Notes: a model not told the origin generated them from the letters alone. A stretch of 7,122 bases of DNA from Actinomycetes bacterium (GCA_021795135.1 JAJYPT010000088.1:1-7122), one strand, 5' to 3'. Shown: positions 1-6,493, counted from the first letter of the stretch. Program-made: numbers and translations.

Positions 1-538
1 TCTCGCCAATAAGTTGTAATTGTATTGTTGCTAAATTTGTAGTTTTCCAAACAAAATAACCTATCAATAGAACAAAAGATACTAATAAAATACCGAAAAA
101 ATTCCTAATCAAAAAAACTAACTCTACTATTAGCAATATCAACAGAAAAACAAACCAGTCTTTATACAACCTCATTCCCATTAAATATCCCCCTAAAATA
201 GCTAAAGTGCTTGGAAAGGGATATCCAGCCATTGTTATCAATAACCTTTTAAAGCCGTTGCCACAATAAGACCAAGTTTGTCCGGTTGTATCATGATGTA
301 GATTAATTCGAGGAGCTTTACGAGTCAACAATAAAGCAAATAAACCATGTCCTGCCTCATGAATGATAGAGATAATAAATCTGGAAAAATATTTCCACAA
401 AAAGTGGACCTTTACAAGAATTAGCGCTATCAAGAATCCTAATATGATTGTTTCAATAGGAATTCCTAGTGTTATCTTAGTCCTGAACAGACCATTTTTA
501 ATTAAAAAATTTTCAACTAAGTTAGAGGTAAATAGCAC
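1..538 (-). CDS. M50-family membrane zinc metalloprotease, C-terminus cut by window edge
   Basis: Reading the minus strand from a GTG at 538 gives an open frame of about 179 codons that leaves the window at position 1, so the 3' end is missing. The zinc-binding motif HEAGH falls at residues 60-64 (DNA near 347-361). It is preceded by a hydrophobic segment (about residues 27-46) and followed by a HHDTTGQT stretch, an AGYPFPS motif and two or more hydrophobic helices. This order matches the actinobacterial M50B-like integral membrane peptidases (family knowledge); their substrates are mostly unknown. An in-frame TGA 15 nt upstream of the GTG rules out a longer protein, and the next candidate start (TTG at 433) would lose the first helix. 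No clear Shine-Dalgarno precedes the GTG, so the start is uncertain. It follows the tRNA-Leu on the same strand after about 250 nt. Family assignment is firm; substrate is unknown. Confidence 0.8.
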   Translation of the reverse strand, partial: MLFTSNLVENFLIKNGLFRTKITLGIPIETIILGFLIALILVKVHFLWKYFSRFIISIIHEAGHGLFALLLTRKAPRINLHHDTTGQTWSYCGNGFKRLLITMAGYPFPSTLAILGGYLMGMRLYKDWFVFLLILLIVELVFLIRNFFGILLVSFVLLIGYFVWKTTNLATIQLQLIGE

Positions 539-622
539 TAGATTATTTCACTCATTATTCGGAAATTTTTCAAATAAAATATCTTTTCTAAAAAACTTAC
601 AATCAACAATACTAGGTACAAT

Positions 623-649
623 TTAAAAATAACACTTAGTTATTTTTAA
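623..649. repeat. Perfect 11-bp AT-rich inverted repeat upstream of the M50 gene
   Basis: Arms TTAAAAATAAC (623-633) and GTTATTTTTAA (639-649) are exact reverse complements around a 5-nt loop. The site lies between tRNA-Leu and the M50 protease gene, both on the minus strand. It could end tRNA transcription or act as an operator for the protease gene. The stem has only two G/C positions, so as an RNA terminator it would be weak. Confidence 0.5.
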
Positions 650-792
650 CAGCCACACTCAAAAGCAACTAAGTCTAAAAGATATTTTCTAAATTTCTAT
701 CAATTTAGGAGTTAAATAAAAAACTTGATTTAATCTGAAATGTAAAGCTCCACAAGCACTTTCAATAAATATGATACCTGGGGCTAATATAG

Positions 793-875
793 TGCCCGGG
801 GCGGGATTTGAACCCGCACGCCCATAAGAGCAAAGGCTTTTGAGGCCTCCGTGTCTACCGTTCCACCACCCGGGC
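793..875 (-). tRNA. tRNA-Leu, anticodon CAA
   Basis: The minus strand folds as a class II tRNA of 83 nt. The acceptor stem GCCCGGG (869-875) pairs over 7 bp with CCCGGGC (794-800), with an A discriminator at 793. The anticodon stem GAGGC/GCCTT holds the 7-nt loop CTCAAAA, giving anticodon CAA (plus positions 840-842), which reads UUG leucine codons. A long variable arm with a GCTC/GGGC stem fits leucine tRNAs. The T arm is GCGGG-TTCAAAT-CCCGC. The CCA end is not encoded (CTA follows), so a CCA-adding enzyme must supply it. No neighbouring tRNA is visible. Confidence 0.95.
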
Positions 876-927
876 AATTAGAAACTATCTAAGAGGTTAC
901 CTTTAGAGAAAAGCTAAGAACATAGTT

Positions 928-953
928 TTGACAATATTTCTTTTTATTTAATC
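928..953 (+). promoter_or_regulatory. Possible promoter elements for the fab operon
   Basis: A perfect -35 hexamer TTGACA (928-933) lies about 100 nt before fabD in the tRNA/fabD divergent spacer (876-1035). The best nearby -10 match, TTTAAT (948-953), is only 14 nt away, shorter than the usual 16-18, and at 17 nt spacing the hexamer is a poor ATCAAC. On the other strand the same box reads TTGTCA and could serve the tRNA. The spacer must hold promoters for both genes, but their exact positions are tentative. Confidence 0.3.
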
Positions 954-1035
954 AACCAATTTAATTTTAGATGAAACCAAATTAAGCTTTGGAGAGTCTT
1001 AGGTACAGATAAAAAAATTTATAGTAAGGAGAGGG

Positions 1036-2322
1036 ATGTTAGTATTTACCTTTCCAGGACAGGGATCTCAAAAACCAGGTATGGGAGCGGGTTGGGTGGA
1101 TCACCCTTCTTGGGAACTAGTAGAATATGCTTCACAAATTTCAAAAAGAGATGTGGAATTTCTTTTACTTGAAGCTTCTGCTAAAGAACTTACCTCTACC
1201 CGCAACTCTCAAATAGCAACTTTTACTCTAAGTCTAGTTATATTGGACGCCATAGAACGCTTAGGTATTTCCCCCTCAGCTTGTGCGGGACATAGTTTAG
1301 GCGAATATACTGCCTTGGTTGCAAGTGGGGCCTTATCTTTTGAAGATGGGCTTCGCTTGGTAGGAGAGCGCGGTGAAGCCATGCAAATAGCCAATGATGA
1401 AAATGAAGGATCTATGATGGCTGTATTAGGCCTAGAAGATCATGCCGTAGAAGCAGCTTGTAGGAGAACCGAACAACAAGTTTGGGTTGCTAACTATAAT
1501 GCCCCTGGTCAAGTTGTCGTAGGGGGAACATTGCCCTCATTAGAACAAGCTCGCATTATTTTGAAACAAATGGGAGCAAAAAAAATCATTCCTCTTGCTG
1601 TCAATGGAGCTTTTCATACTCCTTTGATGGAACCTGCTAAAAGTAGATTGAGAAAAGCCCTTGGTCAAGTTAGCTTCTATGATCCTGAAATTCCAGTTGT
1701 GGCAAATGTAGATTCCTTAGCTCACACCAAAGGACAAGAATGGCCTGCATTGTTATCTGCTCAATTGACAAGTCCTGTTATGTGGAGCCAAACATTGATT
1801 AATTTATCAAAAGAACCAGTAACAGCTTTTGTGGAAATGGGACCAGGAACAGTTTTGAGTGGACTTTCAAAACGTACTATTCCAGGAATCAAATCAATAC
1901 CTATAACCCAACCTGATCAATTGGATTCATTAGTAGAGTTTGTAGCTGGAAATTCTAAATCATTACAAGAATACATCTCTACCCACCAAGGTGAACGGCT
2001 CTATATGTCAGAACGGCTCATTACCAGCCCAGGTACTGGAACCTTTGATCCTGTTGCAGAACTAATTAAAGCTGTAGAAAGTACAGCTATTTCTTCGACC
2101 AAGAATGCTACTTTTGAAACAAATAAAAATTTAAATACTTTCGTAGAAGTTGGAGATGTCATAGGAACAGTAAATGGAGATCCTATAAGATCTCCATTTA
2201 GAGGAATCTTGATGGGTTTGCTTGCTCTTCCAGGAGAAAGAGTTACAAACGGCCAGCCTGTAGCATGGCTGCGTTCAGATGTAGACTCGATTGTAAAAAA
2301 TACACAAACTGTCCATCAATAG
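1036..2322 (+). CDS. fabD: Malonyl-CoA:ACP transacylase with a C-terminal lipoyl-like extension
   Basis: FabD moves malonate from CoA to the acyl carrier protein in the cytoplasm, supplying the extender unit for type II fatty-acid synthesis. Residues 1 to about 305 form a standard transacylase: GQGSQ at 8-12, nucleophile Ser87 in GHSLGEY, Arg112 for the malonate carboxylate, His194 in AFHTPLME, and Gln243 in SAQLTSPV. Ordinary FabD ends near 310 residues, but this protein has 428. The extra part contains ERLITSPGTGTFDP (326-339 region), a polar linker (about 345-367), then VEVGDVIGTV and IRSPFRGILMG. This resembles a biotinyl/lipoyl barrel whose lysine turn is replaced by NGDP. The ATG at 1036 follows a strong AAGGAG (1026-1031). 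It leads the fab operon. The transacylase role is near certain; the role of the extension is unknown. Confidence 0.95.
   Translation: MLVFTFPGQGSQKPGMGAGWVDHPSWELVEYASQISKRDVEFLLLEASAKELTSTRNSQIATFTLSLVILDAIERLGISPSACAGHSLGEYTALVASGALSFEDGLRLVGERGEAMQIANDENEGSMMAVLGLEDHAVEAACRRTEQQVWVANYNAPGQVVVGGTLPSLEQARIILKQMGAKKIIPLAVNGAFHTPLMEPAKSRLRKALGQVSFYDPEIPVVANVDSLAHTKGQEWPALLSAQLTSPVMWSQTLINLSKEPVTAFVEMGPGTVLSGLSKRTIPGIKSIPITQPDQLDSLVEFVAGNSKSLQEYISTHQGERLYMSERLITSPGTGTFDPVAELIKAVESTAISSTKNATFETNKNLNTFVEVGDVIGTVNGDPIRSPFRGILMGLLALPGERVTNGQPVAWLRSDVDSIVKNTQTVHQ
2171..2200 (+). repeat. Perfect 12-bp hairpin inside the fabD extension
   Basis: TAAATGGAGATC (2171-2182) and GATCTCCATTTA (2189-2200) are exact reverse complements separated by a 6-nt loop, CTATAA. 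The hairpin covers codons for the NGDPIRSPF turn of the lipoyl-like domain, about 120 nt before the fabD stop. No T-tract follows, so it does not look like an intrinsic terminator. It may be an RNA fold or chance. Confidence 0.6.
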
Positions 2323-2373
2323 ATACCAAAGGTCTACTTATTCCAACCTCGGTGCCAATTTTAGGAGATATTA

Positions 2374-3300
2374 ATGACAGGCGTTAGCTTTAGTGCAGTA
2401 GGTACAGCTTTGCCAGACAAAATAGTTACAAATGCAGACTTTGCTGCTCGTTTAGATACCTCCGATCAATGGATAACAGAACGAACTGGAATCAAAGAGC
2501 GTCACATGGGAGGAACAACTGTAGAATTAGGTATACAAGCAGGCAAAAAAGCCCTAGAAGTTGCAAATTTGGACCCTTCTGAGATTGGGCTTTGCATCCT
2601 TACCACTACTGCTGCAGATCATATTTTTCCTGGCAGTTCTCATGGAATTCAAACTGGATTAGGACTCAATTGCGGAGCCTTTGACCTAAATGCTGCTTGT
2701 TCGGGATTTGTTTATAGCCTTGTAGTAGGCCACGGACTTGTTCGTGGAAGTGGAGTAGATAAAATTTTGCTTATAGCCTCTGAAGCTTTATCTCGCTTTG
2801 TAGACCAAGACGATCGCTCTACGGCTGTATTGTTTGGAGATGGAGCAGGCGCTATTGTGCTGCAAAAGACAAACGAACCTGATTCACTTTTGAGCTGGGA
2901 CCTGGGAAGTAGCGGTCAAGATGTAAATTTGTTATATTGTGATCATTCTGGGTTTTTGCAGATGAAGGGTCGAGACGTTTTCAAAAAGGCAGTAAGAGTA
3001 GTTGTGGACTCAGTTCAAAAAACTCTTCAAAGGGCTAATTTAGACGTCAAAGACATCGACTTATTCGTACCCCACCAAGCAAATATTCGAATTATTGAAG
3101 CAATAAATCAGCGCTTGGGGATACCGATGGAAAAAACAGCAATTGTATTAGACAAATTAGGCAATACCTCAGCTGCTTCTATACCTTTGGCTTTAGATGA
3201 AGCTACAAAAAGGGGCAATCTCAAAAAAGGAGATACTATAGTTGTGTCAGGATTCGGAGCAGGAATGTCTTGGGCTAGCGCAGCTCTAAAATGGGGATGA
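2374..3300 (+). CDS. fabH: Beta-ketoacyl-ACP synthase III
   Basis: FabH performs the first condensation of fatty-acid synthesis, joining a starter acyl-CoA to malonyl-ACP and releasing CO2. The protein is 308 residues, the normal size. DQWITERTGI near residues 31-40 is the conserved N-terminal signature. The catalytic triad is complete: Cys109 in NAACSG, His234 in VPHQAN and Asn264 in GNTSAAS. FGDGAGA and the C-terminal GFGAGMSW are also conserved. The ATG at 2374 has AGGAGA at 2363-2368, 5 nt upstream. It starts 51 nt after fabD and ends overlapping fabG, so it is part of the same transcript. Starter preference (straight versus branched) cannot be read from the sequence. Confidence 0.96.
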   Translation: MTGVSFSAVGTALPDKIVTNADFAARLDTSDQWITERTGIKERHMGGTTVELGIQAGKKALEVANLDPSEIGLCILTTTAADHIFPGSSHGIQTGLGLNCGAFDLNAACSGFVYSLVVGHGLVRGSGVDKILLIASEALSRFVDQDDRSTAVLFGDGAGAIVLQKTNEPDSLLSWDLGSSGQDVNLLYCDHSGFLQMKGRDVFKKAVRVVVDSVQKTLQRANLDVKDIDLFVPHQANIRIIEAINQRLGIPMEKTAIVLDKLGNTSAASIPLALDEATKRGNLKKGDTIVVSGFGAGMSWASAALKWG

Positions 3301-4022
3301 AAAATTCTAGTCGTGTAGTTTTAATTACTGGAGGATCTAGAGGTATTGGTTTGGCTTGTGCTAAAGAGTTTTTAGCACAAGGAGACAAAGTAGCTATAAC
3401 TTACAATTCAACTCCTCCTGAGTTAGACCTTCAAGGATCATTTAAAAAAATAAAGTGTGACGTTACCTCGACCCAACAAATACAAGCATTATTTTCAGAA
3501 ATAGAAAATGACTGGGGACCTGTAGAAGTCGTGGTATCAAACGCAGGGATCAATAAAGATTCATTACTACTAAAGATGACTGAAGATTCCTGGCAAGAAG
3601 TTATCGACACCAACCTTACAGGGTCATTTAAAGTAGCCAAACAAGCTATAGGACCAATGATACGTTCTAGATCTGGAAGAATCATTTTCATCTCTTCCAT
3701 AGTGGGACATACAGGCCAAGCAGGACAAGCCAACTATGCAGCAAGTAAAGCTGGTCTTAGTGGGTTTGCTCGTTCTTTAGCAAAAGAATTAGCTACTCGC
3801 AACATTACAGTCAATGTAGTAGCGCCAGGACCAGTCGAAACTGATATGTTGAAAGCATTGACTTCTCGCCAACAACAAGCCTTAATTGACATGGTTCCTA
3901 TGAAAAGAGTTGCCGAACCAAGCGAAATAGCAGCTTGTGTAAAATTCTTAGCATCTGATGAAGCCTCTTATGTATCAGGTGCAGTCTTGTCAGTCGATGG
4001 TGGTATGGGGCTAGGAAGCTAG
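3291..4022 (+). CDS. fabG: 3-oxoacyl-ACP reductase
   Basis: FabG reduces 3-oxoacyl-ACP to the (R)-3-hydroxy form using NADPH. It is a short-chain dehydrogenase of 243 residues. The Rossmann motif TGGSRGIG is at 13-20, SNAG at 83-86, and the catalytic tetrad is Asn108, Ser136, Tyr149 and Lys153 (in NYAASKAG). The stretch ITVNVVAPGPVETDM and the C-terminal VSVDGG-like end are typical of FabG. Two starts are possible: ATG 3291 and ATG 3297. The second gives the common ATGA 4-nt overlap with the fabH stop; neither has a clear Shine-Dalgarno, so translation is probably coupled to fabH. Its position between fabH and acpP supports FabG over other dehydrogenases. Confidence 0.95.
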   Translation: MGMKNSSRVVLITGGSRGIGLACAKEFLAQGDKVAITYNSTPPELDLQGSFKKIKCDVTSTQQIQALFSEIENDWGPVEVVVSNAGINKDSLLLKMTEDSWQEVIDTNLTGSFKVAKQAIGPMIRSRSGRIIFISSIVGHTGQAGQANYAASKAGLSGFARSLAKELATRNITVNVVAPGPVETDMLKALTSRQQQALIDMVPMKRVAEPSEIAACVKFLASDEASYVSGAVLSVDGGMGLGS

Positions 4023-4061
4023 TTATAAACCCTAGTCAAAGAAATAAAATTTAGCATTACC

Positions 4062-4090
4062 TTGAGAAGAACTTTAATCCAAGATGTAAA
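4062..4090 (+). promoter_or_regulatory. Possible internal promoter before acpP
   Basis: The 104-nt gap between fabG and acpP is the longest in the operon. TTGAGA (4062-4067) and TGTAAA (4085-4090) are 17 nt apart, fair matches to -35 and -10 hexamers. Extra transcription of acpP would fit the high ACP levels bacteria need (general knowledge). The match is weak and may be chance in AT-rich DNA. Confidence 0.3.
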
Positions 4091-4126
4091 GTTATTAATA
4101 ATTCAAGAAAGGATTTTAAACCCTAA

Positions 4127-4366
4127 ATGTCCGAGCAAGATGCTTATGAAAAATTTAAAACTTGTGCAATAGAGGTCCTACAAGTCTCTCCAGACAAAAT
4201 AACTCCCCAAGCTCGATTTAGTGAAGATCTTGATGCAGACAGTTTAGACTTAGTTGAATTTTCTATGGCTTTAGAAGAAACCTTTGACATCACTGTAGAT
4301 GAGTCTGAGATGGAAGGCATCGAAACAATCCAACAAGCTTTTGATTTAGTCAAATCTAAAATCTAA
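4127..4366 (+). CDS. acpP: Acyl carrier protein
   Basis: ACP carries the growing acyl chain on a 4'-phosphopantetheine arm and is the shared substrate of all enzymes in this operon. The 79-residue acidic protein has the attachment motif DADSLDLVE with Ser39 as the modified residue, and the usual helical layout ending in a short helix (AFDLVKSKI). An in-frame TAA lies directly before the ATG (4124-4126), which fixes the start at 4127 or later. A purine-rich AAAGGA (4108-4113) is 13 nt upstream, farther than ideal. The stop codon shares one base with the fabF start (TAATG). It is small, acidic and inside a fab operon, so primary-metabolism ACP is far likelier than a polyketide carrier. Confidence 0.97.
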   Translation: MSEQDAYEKFKTCAIEVLQVSPDKITPQARFSEDLDADSLDLVEFSMALEETFDITVDESEMEGIETIQQAFDLVKSKI

Positions 4367-5568
4367 TGAAACTCAACTGGTCAGTTCCCGCTAACTCTAC
4401 GCCTGGCTCAAGAAGAGTAGCTATCACAGGACTTGGTGTAATAGCTGCTTGTGGACAGGGTAAAGATTCATTTTGGCAAGGTCTTTTAGAAAAACCTATA
4501 GATGGAGAAAGAAGGATACATAATTTTGACCCTTCTCCTTGGTTTGGCCCAAAAGAAGCCCGAAGGGCTGACCGTTTTACTCAATTTGCAGTAGGTGCTG
4601 CAGAACTTGCCCTCCAAGATGCAGGTACTTTAAATTATGACCCTGATCGTTCAGGGGTAATGATTGGCACTGGCATTGGAGGAATTGGAACCTTAGAAGA
4701 ACAAATTGTAATTCACAAAGAAAAAGGTCCTCGACGTGTATCTCCTTTTTTAGTTCCCCTAATCATGGCAAATGCAGCCTCAGCTAGTGTTTCAATGAGA
4801 AAAGGATGGCGAGGACCTTGTGAGACAACTGTAACTGCTTGTGCTTCTGGTACCCATTCTATTGGCAATGCTGCCAGATTAATTGCGAGCGGACGTTGTG
4901 ATGTAATGATAGCTGGAGGTACTGAAGCCGCAATGACCCCTGTTAGTATTGCCGGCTTTACCAATATGACTGCTCTTTCTTCATCTGGCATTTCAATGCC
5001 TTTTGATGCAAGAAGAGATGGGTTTGTAATGGCAGAAGGGGCTGCAATAGTAGTGCTGGAAGATTTTGAATCCGCCAAAGCTCGAGGTGCATATATATAT
5101 GCAGAACTATCAGGAGCTGCAAGCACCGCTGATGCCTATCATATCACTGCTCCTTCTCCTGGTGGCAATGGAGCATCTACTTGCATGGAGCTTGCCCTCG
5201 AAGATGCAGAATTAGATCCTTCTCAGATAGGACATATAAATGCCCATGGAACCTCTACTCCTTTAAACGATGCGGCAGAAGCTGAAGCTATTGTAAAAGT
5301 ATTTGGTAATTCAGCTCCACCTGTAACTTCTATAAAAGGAGTCACGGGACATTCCCTAGGTGCTGCAGGAGCAATGGAAGCAGTTGCAGTTGCTTTGAGT
5401 ATAGAAAAAAAATTAATTCCTCCAACTATGGGGTTTTCAGTTCCAGATCCTTCAATTAATCTAGATATAGTAACCCAAACCCGTCCTTGGGAACCTTCGG
5501 CTGTTCTATCTAATTCCTTTGGCTTTGGTGGCCATAATGGATGTTTAGTGATTTCTCCTATTAAATAA
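4366..5568 (+). CDS. fabF: Beta-ketoacyl-ACP synthase II
   Basis: FabF extends acyl-ACP by two carbons through decarboxylative condensation with malonyl-ACP. The 400-residue protein has the full KAS I/II active site: Cys159 in TACASGTHS, His294 in NAHGTSTPLND, Lys324 and His329 in SIKGVTGHSLGAAG, plus the terminal SFGFGGHNG loop. The Cys-His-His pattern separates it from FabH. About 15 residues precede the RRVAITGLG strand, a slightly long but normal N-terminus. ATG 4366 overlaps the acpP stop by one base, and no Shine-Dalgarno is seen, so translation is likely coupled. It is the last gene of the operon; its final codons form one arm of the inverted repeat shared with fabZ. FabB versus FabF activity cannot be fully separated by eye, but FabF is the usual acpP partner. 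Confidence 0.95.
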   Translation: MKLNWSVPANSTPGSRRVAITGLGVIAACGQGKDSFWQGLLEKPIDGERRIHNFDPSPWFGPKEARRADRFTQFAVGAAELALQDAGTLNYDPDRSGVMIGTGIGGIGTLEEQIVIHKEKGPRRVSPFLVPLIMANAASASVSMRKGWRGPCETTVTACASGTHSIGNAARLIASGRCDVMIAGGTEAAMTPVSIAGFTNMTALSSSGISMPFDARRDGFVMAEGAAIVVLEDFESAKARGAYIYAELSGAASTADAYHITAPSPGGNGASTCMELALEDAELDPSQIGHINAHGTSTPLNDAAEAEAIVKVFGNSAPPVTSIKGVTGHSLGAAGAMEAVAVALSIEKKLIPPTMGFSVPDPSINLDIVTQTRPWEPSAVLSNSFGFGGHNGCLVISPIK

Positions 5569-5588
5569 AAACTAGGAGAAATCACTAA
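5545..5588. terminator. Convergent inverted repeat, likely bidirectional terminator of fabF and fabZ
   Basis: TTAGTGATTTCTCCTA (5545-5560) and TAGGAGAAATCACTAA (5573-5588) are exact reverse complements over 16 bp, with a 12-nt AT-rich loop holding both stop regions (fabF TAA 5566-5568; fabZ TAG at 5574-5572). The left arm encodes the end of FabF and the right arm the end of FabZ, read in different frames. Position and symmetry suggest one hairpin ending both transcripts. Neither side has a strong T-tract, so termination is inferred. Confidence 0.65.
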
Positions 5589-6000
5589 TAATAAATAGCA
5601 TCCCTGCTTCACAAGCTACTTGATTATTCAAAATTCCTCTCCCGGTACCTTTTCCTGCTCGTTTAGACATACTACCCAGCTCTACTTCTAACTCCAAAAC
5701 ATCTCCTGGCACAACTTGGCGTCTAAAACGAGCTTTGTCTACGCCTCCAAAAAGAACTAATTTTCCTTTAAATTGTTCTTCACTAAGTAAAGCCACCGCT
5801 CCCAATTGAGCCATAGCCTCAACCATTAAAACCCCAGGAAGAGTTGGGCGATTGGGAAAATGACCTTTGAAAAAATCTTCTTCTCCAGTCAAATTCCATA
5901 TCCCTTTAGCACTTTTACCAGGAACTATGTCATAAACATAGTCTAAGAATAAAAAAGGTGGACGATGCGGTATTATATCTTTTGGATCAAGACTGGACAT
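5572..6000 (-). CDS. fabZ: 3-hydroxyacyl-ACP dehydratase
   Basis: FabZ removes water from (R)-3-hydroxyacyl-ACP to give trans-2-enoyl-ACP, the step after FabG. The 142-residue protein is a single hot-dog domain of normal length. HRPPFLFLD is at 12-20, and GHFPNRPTLPGVLMVEAMAQ carries catalytic His47 and Glu61; RFRRQVVPGD follows at about 92-101. It faces the other fab genes tail to tail, so it completes the cycle from the opposite strand instead of lying in the operon. The ATG at 6000 lies inside the end of bcp (14-nt overlap), with only a weak GTGAG-like site upstream, so it is probably translated from the bcp mRNA by coupling. The motif and hot-dog pattern favour FabZ over FabA. Confidence 0.95.
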   Translation of the reverse strand: MSSLDPKDIIPHRPPFLFLDYVYDIVPGKSAKGIWNLTGEEDFFKGHFPNRPTLPGVLMVEAMAQLGAVALLSEEQFKGKLVLFGGVDKARFRRQVVPGDVLELEVELGSMSKRAGKGTGRGILNNQVACEAGMLFIISDFS

Positions 6001-6451
6001 TTAGAGCACTCACTAACTTTTCAACCGTTTGTTTTGGAGAAATTTTTGGCCAAAGCTTAATTATTTTTCCTTCTTCATCTACTAAACAAGCTGAGCGAAT
6101 AACGCCCATAAATTTTTTACCATACAGGCTTCTTTGTCCCCAAGCTCCATAAGCTTGCAATACTTGATGGTCGGGATCGGATAATAAAGTAAAATTCAAC
6201 TTATATTTATCATCAAAATTAGCTAATTTTTCAGGTAAATCAGGACTTATTCCAATAATTTCTACACCTGTTAGATCTTGTTCTGCTTCTTTTAGGGAAC
6301 AAGCCTGTGTGGTACAACCCGGCGTATCTGCTTTGGGGTAAAAATATATAAATACTTTTTTACCTCTAAAAGAATCTAGAGTTACAATGTGATTATTTTG
6401 ATCAAATAAAGAAAAATTAGGGGCAAGACTTCCAAGCTCAATGACAGACAT
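5987..6451 (-). CDS. bcp: Peroxiredoxin, BCP/PrxQ type
   Basis: This thiol peroxidase reduces hydrogen peroxide and organic hydroperoxides in the cytoplasm, using thioredoxin-like donors (family knowledge). The 154-residue protein has the peroxidatic site TPGCTTQAC: Thr43, peroxidatic Cys46 and resolving Cys51 five residues later, the PrxQ spacing. Active-site Arg119 is in GVIRSACLVD. The thioredoxin-like fold shows as KVFIYFYPK and VEIIGISPD strands. No signal peptide is seen. The ATG at 6451 has no Shine-Dalgarno close by, while a TATAAC hexamer ends 13 nt before it, suggesting a very short leader. It is the first gene of a two-gene unit with fabZ. An antioxidant next to a lipid enzyme could protect lipids or simply share transcription. 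Confidence 0.95.
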   Translation of the reverse strand: MSVIELGSLAPNFSLFDQNNHIVTLDSFRGKKVFIYFYPKADTPGCTTQACSLKEAEQDLTGVEIIGISPDLPEKLANFDDKYKLNFTLLSDPDHQVLQAYGAWGQRSLYGKKFMGVIRSACLVDEEGKIIKLWPKISPKQTVEKLVSALNVQS

Positions 6452-6464
6452 AATTTTGAGTTTA

Positions 6465-6493
6465 GTTATAAAATCTCCCCAAAGAAGTGAAAA
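6465..6493 (-). promoter_or_regulatory. Likely bcp-fabZ promoter
   Basis: On the minus strand TTTTCA (6493-6488) and TATAAC (6470-6465) are 17 nt apart, 4/6 and 5/6 matches to the -35 and -10 consensus. Transcription would begin about 7 nt beyond the -10, leaving a leader of only about 6 nt before the bcp ATG. That agrees with the missing ribosome-binding site and with the leaderless or near-leaderless mRNAs common in actinobacteria. Confidence 0.5.

Noticed and set aside
457..468. 12-bp palindrome TAGGAATTCCTA
   Set aside because: It lies within the M50 coding region, has no loop or context suggesting function, and could be chance.
363..626. Plus-strand open frame of 87 codons
   Set aside because: It lies mostly antisense to the M50 protease, whose HEAGH motif and membrane helices are convincing; the plus frame has no recognisable domain and no ribosome site.
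689..877. Minus-strand open frame of 62 codons
   Set aside because: Its first half is the translated tRNA-Leu gene itself, a common false ORF.
977..992. Small hairpin CCAAA/TTTGG in the fabD leader
   Set aside because: Only 5 bp, mostly A-T pairs; too weak to call a riboswitch or attenuator.
5088..5103. 16-bp palindrome with an AT dinucleotide run in fabF
   Set aside because: It encodes a Tyr-Ile-Tyr stretch in coding sequence and is self-complementary mainly because of the AT repeat.
4713..5126. Minus-strand open frame of 137 codons inside fabF
   Set aside because: Antisense shadow of a gene with a complete active site; no family resemblance.
5223..5612. Minus-strand open frame of 129 codons across the fabF end
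   Set aside because: Shadow of fabF and the fabZ 3' end; nothing recognisable.
5958..6152. Plus-strand open frame of 64 codons
   Set aside because: Antisense to the bcp/fabZ overlap; no supporting signals.
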